Shown piece by piece: positions 11,903 to 16,853 of a stretch of DNA of 16,853 nucleotides. A program made the position numbers and the translations under genes. Position 1 is the first letter of the stretch. Each line of letters starts with the position of its first letter. The notes beneath the pieces were generated by a model. The model had not been told where the DNA came from. It saw only the letters and a list, made by a program, of their open reading frames with translations, and did not search any database. The stretch comes from Candidatus Shapirobacteria bacterium (GTDB lineage: Bacteria; Patescibacteriota; Microgenomatia; UBA12405), in contig JAPLYY010000070.1 in the NCBI GenBank assembly GCA_026395315.1, positions 1 to 16,853 on the forward strand, in the 5' to 3' direction.

Positions 11903-13108
11903 TTATTTCAAGCTAATGGCATAGAGATTGGCGGGGGCACTGGGGTAGGGTGGGGTGAGAGTAATGATTTTACTGCCATCGGCCCAGGGGAAAACAGTAG
12001 AGGGATCAAAGATACCGCCAAAAATAGTAACTTTGTTGGTGGCGTCGTACTCAACGGCGCGAATTTGATTATTTTCAACCAAAACCAAACTATTGCTATT
12101 GGGAATCCAACTAAGATTGGTGATGGCGGAACTGCTACCGATGAGGAAGTTGGTATCCTCTTTAAGATCGTAGACATAATAGTTGCCTTTAATGATGGTG
12201 CGGGATTGGGTTTGAGTGCTTTGAGCCGGCGGTGGGGAAATAATATCTTGGGGTAATTGACTGTTGATGGTGGCCAGATAAAGAATTTTATCATCACTGC
12301 TGCTGAAGGAAGTGTTTTTGGCAGAATCGGTGGATACCAGTGTTTTTAAAGCGATAGGTAAGCGGTCAAGGCGGATTTTGATGATATCCTGTTCCTGGGT
12401 TTTCCATTCAGATTGGATAATCGGCAATCGAACAGTAACATCAAAAAGATTACTGAGGCTGATGGGGGTGTCAAGCTGGATAAGGTAATTGGTGGCAGTG
12501 GTGGGGAATGAAGCAATAATTTGCCGGGAATTGGGAGAAAAAGTAAATTTGGCTTTGGACCAGTCGAAGCCGGGAAGGTTGGGGGTTAACTGGCGGGGGG
12601 TGTTGCGGCCAAGAGAAATTAAATTGTCGGAAACATCAATCAAATAAAGGCCGTTGTCTTTTTGGGCGGAAGCAGAGGCGACGGCAAAAACGAGTTTGGA
12701 AAGATCGGGACTAATGGTGGGATTAATGGCGCCACTAAGGGTGAGAGGACGAAGATCGGGGACCGAACGGAACAATTGGGCGTTGGTTTGGTTGACGACT
12801 TCTTTTTTCATTTGATAAGTTTTAGTCCAGGGAAGGAAACCATCTTTGACAATTTTGATAAGATAACTACCGGGGGGGAGGTTGATGGTATCGTCAGTGG
12901 CGGTGATTAGCTTGTCATCAATATAAACGCTGGCGCCTTTAGGTACGGAAGTGGCCGACAGAAGGCCGGTGGCTTTGAGTTGCAAACCGTTTTTAAGATT
13001 GACCTGGTAGCCGCGGCCAACGGTGATAGCGACAACGGAACCGATGACAACGAAAAGGAAGACAAAAAGGATAATTAGTAGGCTTTTACGGTCAGAAGAG
13101 GAGGGCAT
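11903..13108 (-). CDS. PEGA-domain membrane protein with beta-propeller-like body
   Basis: This 401-residue protein is anchored by one N-terminal membrane helix (residues ~9-30). A PEGA domain follows at about 45-105, with ATSVPKGASVYIDDK and the typical NLPPGSYLIKIVKDGFLPW. The rest carries repeated Ser/Pro/Asp turns of TolB/WD40-like propeller blades (ISPDLSKLVFA, FSPNSRQIIASF, SWIPNSNSLVLVE). PEGA domains are typical of surface proteins; a cell-wall-binding role is inferred. The start was moved from an upstream ATG at 13261 to 13108 because a TATAAT lies 6 nt before it and the extra 51 residues run through the mreB promoter into mreB. It diverges from mreB with 33 bp between start codons and ends 2 bp from the DUF559 gene. 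Confidence 0.85.
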   Translation of the reverse strand: MPSSSDRKSLLIILFVFLFVVIGSVVAITVGRGYQVNLKNGLQLKATGLLSATSVPKGASVYIDDKLITATDDTINLPPGSYLIKIVKDGFLPWTKTYQMKKEVVNQTNAQLFRSVPDLRPLTLSGAINPTISPDLSKLVFAVASASAQKDNGLYLIDVSDNLISLGRNTPRQLTPNLPGFDWSKAKFTFSPNSRQIIASFPTTATNYLIQLDTPISLSNLFDVTVRLPIIQSEWKTQEQDIIKIRLDRLPIALKTLVSTDSAKNTSFSSSDDKILYLATINSQLPQDIISPPPAQSTQTQSRTIIKGNYYVYDLKEDTNFLIGSSSAITNLSWIPNSNSLVLVENNQIRAVEYDATNKVTIFGGIFDPSTVFPWADGSKIITLTPPYPSAPANLYAISLK

Positions 13109-13141
13109 AAGTGTATTATATATTAATTGATAGAATAGATT
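13109..13141. promoter_or_regulatory. Back-to-back leaderless promoters of the PEGA gene and mreB
   Basis: TATAAT on the minus strand at 13115-13120 is 6 nt from the PEGA gene ATG. TAGAAT on the plus strand at 13131-13136 is 5 nt from the mreB ATG. The boxes are 10 bp apart and each -35 would lie near or inside the opposite gene, so the two polymerases should compete. Confidence 0.55.
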
Positions 13142-14143
13142 ATGAAATTGTTTAAAAAGCTGGGAATTGACCTGGGAACGGCCAATAGTATCGTCTGGGA
13201 GGCTGGGGTAGGGGTAGTATTGCAGGAACCGACGGTGGTGGCGGTAGGAGTTGATGATCATAAAGTGTTGGCAGTGGGGACAGAAGCCAAGAAAATGCTG
13301 GGGAAAACACCGGAATACATTGAAGTGGTCCGACCGATGGAGGACGGAGTGGTGACAGATTACGAAGTGACGGCAGCAATGCTGCGATATTTTTTAAGAC
13401 AGGTAATGGGACCGGCCTGGTTTTTTGGTCCGGAAGTAATGGTGTGCGTGCCGGCAGGAGTGACCCAAGTAGAGCAAAGGGCGGTGCTGGATGCGACTTT
13501 GGCGGCCGGGGCCCGGAAAGCTTATTTAATTGATAAACCGTTGGCAGCGGCCATCGGGGCGAAAATTCCGGTATCGGAACCATACGGTAACATGATTGTT
13601 GACATCGGCGGTGGGGCCACCGAGGCGGCAGTAATCGCCCTGGGCGGGGTGGTGACCCATAAAACTCTACGGACCGGAGGCAATAAATTGGATAAAGCGA
13701 TTATGGAAGGACTGAAAAAAAACCATAATTTGATGATCGGCGAGCAGACCGCGGAAATAATTAAGACAAAAATCGGTAGTGCCATTAGACTGAAGAGACC
13801 GGAGGCAATGGAGGTAAATGGCCGGGATTCGGTAACTAATTTACCGAAAAACGTTAAAATTGATTCGGATGTAGTGTACGAGTGGATTAGACCGGTGTTG
13901 GATGGGGTAATTGAAGTGGTCAGATTGACGCTGGAGGAAACTCAACCGGAGTTGGTAGCGGATATTGTTGACCGGGGAGTGGTGTTGTCGGGCGGGGGAT
14001 CGATGTTACGAAACCTTAATATTTTGATGACCCGGGAAATCGGAGTGTCGGCTCATGTGGCATTGGAACCCCAATTTTGTGTGATCCGGGGGATAGGAGT
14101 GGCAGTGGAAAATTTGGAGGCTTATTGGCGGGCAATTAGGTAA
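13142..14143 (+). CDS. mreB: Rod-shape-determining actin homologue MreB
   Basis: This 333-residue bacterial actin forms membrane-bound filaments that guide wall synthesis. Phosphate-1 is GIDLGTANS (residues 8-16), phosphate-2 is VDIGGGATE (153-161) and the adenosine loop is VVLSGGGSML (280-289). The N-terminal KLFKKLGIDLG is close to the family pattern and the length is normal for MreB. The family-typical EEP-x-AAAIGA segment reads DKPLAAAIGA here, a conservative change. No mreC or mreD is next to it in the window. The WecG/TagA-like transferase and murB lie downstream, which fits an envelope cluster. It is G-rich on the coding strand like the rest of the core. The start is ATG at 13142 with TAGAAT 5 nt upstream. 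Confidence 0.95.
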   Translation: MKLFKKLGIDLGTANSIVWEAGVGVVLQEPTVVAVGVDDHKVLAVGTEAKKMLGKTPEYIEVVRPMEDGVVTDYEVTAAMLRYFLRQVMGPAWFFGPEVMVCVPAGVTQVEQRAVLDATLAAGARKAYLIDKPLAAAIGAKIPVSEPYGNMIVDIGGGATEAAVIALGGVVTHKTLRTGGNKLDKAIMEGLKKNHNLMIGEQTAEIIKTKIGSAIRLKRPEAMEVNGRDSVTNLPKNVKIDSDVVYEWIRPVLDGVIEVVRLTLEETQPELVADIVDRGVVLSGGGSMLRNLNILMTREIGVSAHVALEPQFCVIRGIGVAVENLEAYWRAIR

Positions 14144-14152
14144 AGGTAAACT

Positions 14153-14158
14153 TATAAT
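14153..14158 (+). promoter_or_regulatory. -10 box in the mreB-wecG gap
   Basis: A perfect TATAAT 10 bp after the mreB stop. The next ATG (14163) is 4 nt downstream, so it could start a short leaderless message or the leader of the downstream gene. Confidence 0.45.
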
Positions 14159-14162
14159 ATAA

Positions 14163-14222
14163 ATGAACAAAATATTGGTTAAAATAGAGGTTGTTGGGTA
14201 TATCTTACGAAGGATACTTTGA
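14163..14222 (+). CDS. Possible 19-residue leader peptide
   Basis: The short frame MNKILVKIEVVGYILRRIL sits 4 nt after a perfect TATAAT, matching the leaderless layout of larger genes. The peptide is basic and hydrophobic. It overlaps the start of an inverted repeat at 14221-14237. There is no family evidence. It could be a leader peptide for the glycosyltransferase gene or a chance frame. Confidence 0.25.
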   Translation: MNKILVKIEVVGYILRRIL

Positions 14223-14237
14223 ACAATATATTTGTTC
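14221..14237. promoter_or_regulatory. Inverted repeat GAACAA-n5-TTGTTC
   Basis: Perfect 6-bp arms around TATAT, in the AT-rich leader 160 bp before the glycosyltransferase start. Possibly an operator; no T-run follows, so a terminator is less likely. Confidence 0.3.
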
Positions 14238-14397
14238 TAATGTTTATATTTTTGATATATTTATTCAATTTACTTATCCCATAGTATACAAGGGTTAAGG
14301 TGGGTGATATATTTGGAAAAAGATCGAGCAAATGGATCAAATTTTGCGAAATAAAAAGACAAGGGGCCAATTTTTTGATAGAATTGAGGTAGAGACA

Positions 14398-15132
14398 ATG
14401 AGCGAACCAAGTAGAGGTGGTGATAAAATTAGTGGAAATTACTGGCAATTGTGGGACATTCCGTTGTGTGGCAGAGACATTGACCAAGTGCTAAAAGTGA
14501 TTGAGGATCAAATTGATACAAACAGTAACAAGCCGTTTTGGATAGCGACAGTGAATCCGGAATTTGTAATGGAAGCCCAGAAAGATAGGCAGTTTTTAGA
14601 AATACTGCAAGAGACGGATCTGAACGTGATGGATGGAGTAGGACTGATATGGGCGCAAATGATGAAAGAAGGGAATGGCTGGCATCGGGAGAATTTGGTA
14701 CCTGGGGTGGAATTGATGGAGAGGATGTGTCAGTTGGCAGAAAGAAAAGGGAAAACAGTGTATTTTTTTGGCGGGTGGGGGGACAGAGCTAAAAGAACGG
14801 CTGATTATTTTTTAACAAAATATCCGAAGCTAAAAGTGGCCGGGTTTAAGGAGGAAGATTTTGAGTTGGAAACTAAAACTGACTTTTTGTTTGTGGCTAG
14901 AGGAATGAAGAAACAGGAACAATGGATTGAACAAAATTTGCCTAAATTAAAGGTAAAAGTAGTGATGGGGGTGGGGAGAAGTTTTGATTATTACAGTGGG
15001 GATTTAAAGCGGGCACCGGAGTGGATGAGGAAAATGGGGTTAGAGTGGCTGTATAGCTTGTACAAAGAACCAAAAAGGTGGAAAAGGCAGCTGGCACTGC
15101 CGAGGTTTGTGTGGAAGATTTTGACGGATTAA
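14398..15132 (+). CDS. WecG/TagA/CpsF-family glycosyltransferase
   Basis: This 244-residue GT26 enzyme belongs to the family that moves N-acetylmannosamine or related sugars onto a lipid-linked carrier for wall polymers or surface glycans. Motifs in order are WDIPLCGRDIDQVL, VNPEFVMEAQKD, NVMDGVGLIWA with the family Asp, NLVPGVELMERM, YFFGGWGDRA and the C-terminal GVGRSFDYYSGDLKRAP with GLEWLYSLYKEPKRW. All expected blocks are present. The C-terminal basic and aromatic tail fits peripheral membrane binding. I prefer ATG at 14398, with GAGGT 7 nt upstream and a family-like short lead. ATG at 14332 would add 22 residues without family similarity. The stop overlaps the murB stop by three bases in convergent layout. 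The exact sugar is not known. Confidence 0.88.
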   Translation: MSEPSRGGDKISGNYWQLWDIPLCGRDIDQVLKVIEDQIDTNSNKPFWIATVNPEFVMEAQKDRQFLEILQETDLNVMDGVGLIWAQMMKEGNGWHRENLVPGVELMERMCQLAERKGKTVYFFGGWGDRAKRTADYFLTKYPKLKVAGFKEEDFELETKTDFLFVARGMKKQEQWIEQNLPKLKVKVVMGVGRSFDYYSGDLKRAPEWMRKMGLEWLYSLYKEPKRWKRQLALPRFVWKILTD

Positions 15133-16088
15133 AACTCTCCTAAAAATTTAATTTCGGGTTCGAGGAGAAAGCCTTTGGATTTGGCCTCGGATTGGACTTT
15201 TTTAATGACGGACAGGTAGTCACTAGCGGTGGCATTGCCTATGTTTAGGATAAAATTGGCATGTTTGGGAGAGATTTGAACATCGCCGATTTGAAAACCT
15301 TTGAGATTTAATTCCTGATCGATAATCCGACCGGCAGAATCGCCGGGTGGATTTTTAAAGACACAGCCAACGGAGTTCATGGATTGGGTCGTGGTTTTTT
15401 GGGTGACAATGTCATTAATGATCTTTTGGGAATTCTCAGGAACACCCGGAGACAGTTGGAGAGTAGCGGAGACGATAATTAAATTCCGGTTTGGTTGGAA
15501 TGAGGAATAATCATAATCCCATTGAATGTCTGAATGATTCATAAGTTTGTAGTTGACATCATTAAGATCTAGCGCTTCGACAGAAACTATAAATTTGTCA
15601 AAGTTGTTTTTATTGACACCATGGATGTTGCCGAAAATGGCGCCGCCAACAGAGGCGGGAATATAAGCAAATTCTTCTAAGCCGCTTAAGCTATGGTCGG
15701 TGGTGACTTGAAGAAGTCGGGGAAGCAGAACACCGGAGTCAACTTTGATTTGGTTATTTGGCAAAAATTCGATGTTGTTGGCGGAGTTTTTGACCACGAT
15801 GCCGCGGATGCCGGAGTCGGAAATTAAAACGTTGGAGCCGTTGCCAAGAATAGTAATGTCGCTCGACAATTCAATTTTTGCAGTGCTCGCTACCTTCGGA
15901 TCGCTGTGCGCTGAAAAATTAATTGTCTCGCTAAGATACTTTAAAACATTGACAAATTCGGTGGATGTTTTGGTATTAATAAAGATGTCGGCGGGGCCGC
16001 CGATGTTGAGGGTGGTGTAGGGGGCGAGGAGATGATTTTGGTAAATTTCTAAATCGGGAAACTGAGACTTTAAAGTGTCGAAATTCAT
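15129..16088 (-). CDS. murB: UDP-N-acetylenolpyruvoylglucosamine reductase (MurB)
   Basis: This 319-residue FAD enzyme reduces the enolpyruvyl group to make UDP-MurNAc for peptidoglycan. FAD-site motifs are YTTLNIGGPADIF (24-36) and ILGNGSNVLI (80-89). The substrate part has LEEFAYIPASVGGAI (137-151). The C-terminal catalytic region has SVGCVFKNPPGDSAGRIID with LLEPEIKF near the end, E312 being the family Glu. The usual catalytic serine position appears as C242 (GCVFKNP). The usual GYRxS stretch reads DYDYSS. Both may be lineage variants. Residues ~54-77 (ETINFSAHSDPKVAST and on) are extra relative to usual MurB and come from a dispersed repeat. The start is ATG at 16088, 5 nt after TATAAT. 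The repeat lies in a surface loop, so the enzyme may still work. Confidence 0.93.
   Translation of the reverse strand: MNFDTLKSQFPDLEIYQNHLLAPYTTLNIGGPADIFINTKTSTEFVNVLKYLSETINFSAHSDPKVASTAKIELSSDITILGNGSNVLISDSGIRGIVVKNSANNIEFLPNNQIKVDSGVLLPRLLQVTTDHSLSGLEEFAYIPASVGGAIFGNIHGVNKNNFDKFIVSVEALDLNDVNYKLMNHSDIQWDYDYSSFQPNRNLIIVSATLQLSPGVPENSQKIINDIVTQKTTTQSMNSVGCVFKNPPGDSAGRIIDQELNLKGFQIGDVQISPKHANFILNIGNATASDYLSVIKKVQSEAKSKGFLLEPEIKFLGEF
15873..15922. repeat. Dispersed repeat with conserved ends, copy in murB
   Basis: The ends AATTTTTGCAGTGCTC and GCGCTGAAAAATTAA match the copy at 16254-16312. The two ends are imperfect inverted repeats of each other and the centre differs between copies. It is translated in frame in murB. 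Confidence 0.7.
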
Positions 16089-16093
16089 GATTA

Positions 16094-16099
16094 ATTATA
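16094..16099 (-). promoter_or_regulatory. -10 box of murB
   Basis: On the minus strand this reads TATAAT, with 5 nt (TAATC) to the murB ATG. Confidence 0.55.
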
Positions 16100-16130
16100 A
16101 CTCACGTTGTTCGTTTTTTCGCTTTATTGG

Positions 16131-16144
16131 GAATAAACTTATTC
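16131..16144. promoter_or_regulatory. Inverted repeat GAATAA-AC-TTATTC
   Basis: Perfect 6-bp arms, about 32-45 bp upstream of the murB -10 box, where an activator or repressor could bind. Function is not shown. Confidence 0.3.
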
Positions 16145-16253
16145 TTTATTGATCTCTTGAAATAGCAATATATCTTATAGATAAATAATATATTGGGTTT
16201 GTGTGGAAAAGTGGAGAAAATAAACATAGGCCTATAGTGTGACGCTTGCCAAT

Positions 16254-16312
16254 AATTTTTGCAGTGCTCACACTAATGCTAGTCGCGTTATGGTTGCGCG
16301 CTGAAAAATTAA
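16254..16312. repeat. Dispersed repeat with conserved ends, intergenic copy
   Basis: The same 15-17 nt ends as the murB copy enclose a different, longer centre (59 bp in all). It lies just upstream of the phosphoesterase promoter. Confidence 0.7.
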
Positions 16313-16328
16313 TGGCTTCGCTTACTGA

Positions 16329-16334
16329 TAAAAT
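16329..16334 (+). promoter_or_regulatory. -10 box of the metallophosphoesterase gene
   Basis: TAAAAT with 5 nt to the ATG at 16340, and no SD between. Confidence 0.45.
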
Positions 16335-16339
16335 AGAAT

Positions 16340-16853
16340 ATGAAAAAGTGGTGGCCGGTTATTTTGATTGTAGTTCTAGGTTTGGGAGTATGGTGGGTGG
16401 TGAGTCGGCCGAAAATTGAGTTACTTAACCCCGGGAAAAAAGTTGAAGAAACGGTAAAGCCGTTTATATTTGTGGTAATGGCAGATATTCATAATGACAA
16501 TAAAGAATTAAAAAAAGCCTTGGTAAAAACAAAAGATTTGGTAATTGTGGCAGGAGACTTGACGGTTAATGGCACAAGTAAAGAATTGTTGGAAGTAAAG
16601 AAAACTTTAGATGAGAGCCAAGTGAAATATTTGGTAGTACCGGGGAATCATGATGTGATTAAGAAACAATTTGGCAGTGTATTTGGACAAAGCTACCAAA
16701 CTTTTATCAAAGATAATTTGAAACTGATTTTAATTGATAATAGTTATTGGTCGGGACTTGATGATATTCAGAAAAAGTGGATTGAAAATGAGTCACAAGT
16801 TTGTAGAGTGATGTTGTGTGTAGCTATCATGCATATGCCATTAGAACATTCAT
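16340..16853 (+). CDS. Membrane-anchored metallophosphoesterase (3' end beyond window)
   Basis: This is the first 171 residues of a calcineurin-like phosphoesterase. The N-terminus KKWWPVILIVVLGLGVWWVV is a membrane anchor, placing the enzyme outside the membrane. Metal-binding motifs in order are MADIHND (D-x-H), VAGDLTVNG (GD) and VPGNHDV (GNHD). HMPLEH at the edge probably begins the final His motif. The substrate could be a nucleotide, a phospholipid head group or a phosphoprotein; the sequence does not tell. The start is ATG at 16340, 5 nt after TAAAAT. The downstream part is missing only because the window ends. Confidence 0.88.
   Translation, partial: MKKWWPVILIVVLGLGVWWVVSRPKIELLNPGKKVEETVKPFIFVVMADIHNDNKELKKALVKTKDLVIVAGDLTVNGTSKELLEVKKTLDESQVKYLVVPGNHDVIKKQFGSVFGQSYQTFIKDNLKLILIDNSYWSGLDDIQKKWIENESQVCRVMLCVAIMHMPLEHS

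Noticed and set aside
12662..12910. Plus-strand Gly-rich frame within the PEGA gene
   Set aside because: Shadow of the minus-strand coding sequence; no promoter or family match.
14179..14487. 102-residue minus-strand frame
   Set aside because: It overlaps the glycosyltransferase start on the opposite strand and has no promoter or recognisable domain.
16145..16250. Replication origin (AT-rich stretch with TGTGGAAAA)
   Set aside because: Only one weak DnaA-box-like site and no dnaA, dnaN or cluster of boxes nearby.

Overview
The window looks like a chromosome piece from a Candidate Phyla Radiation bacterium (Patescibacteria, most like Microgenomates/OP11). This is inferred from gene content and style: compact, mostly SD-less genes, small hypothetical membrane-anchored proteins, a PEGA-domain propeller protein beside mreB, a minimal split ComEC, and tRNA genes without an encoded CCA. 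No 16S or ribosomal marker is present, so the lineage is an inference.

Layout. 1-476 (minus) is the membrane N-terminus of a gene that runs off the left edge. 523-3563 is a DNA-uptake block: comEA, a REP-associated tyrosine transposase (RAYT) with its REP hairpins, the ComEC channel domain, the ComEC-type metallo-beta-lactamase as a separate gene, and a 70-residue protein. 3595-7148 is leuS overlapping an M16 peptidase gene. 7149-7688 has no gene. 7689-10822 is a putative ~3 kb integrated element at tRNA-Pro(CGG). It carries a large serine recombinase with an in-frame stop, a membrane-anchored protein and a small acidic protein. A structurally complete but odd tRNA-Arg(CCT) follows. 11036-11900 holds a small anchored protein and a frameshifted DUF559 nuclease lying between inverted copies of a palindromic repeat. 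11903-16088 is an envelope block: PEGA/propeller protein, mreB, a WecG/TagA glycosyltransferase and murB. A membrane-anchored metallophosphoesterase runs off the right edge.

Two themes run through the window. First, about a dozen start codons sit 4-10 nt after a TATAAT-like hexamer, usually without a Shine-Dalgarno sequence, so most transcripts appear leaderless. Second, palindromic repeats have entered coding regions without breaking frame. They occur in comEA, in the RAYT itself, at the 5' end of comEC, in leuS, in murB and at the end of the DUF559 gene. Two families sit with a DNA-processing enzyme: the REP set with the RAYT, and the other repeat with the DUF559 nuclease. The second pairing is the best candidate here for an under-described mobile repeat system.

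The + strand is G-rich over C even across minus-strand core genes, as expected of a leading strand. The tRNA-Pro element departs from this, which fits recent arrival.
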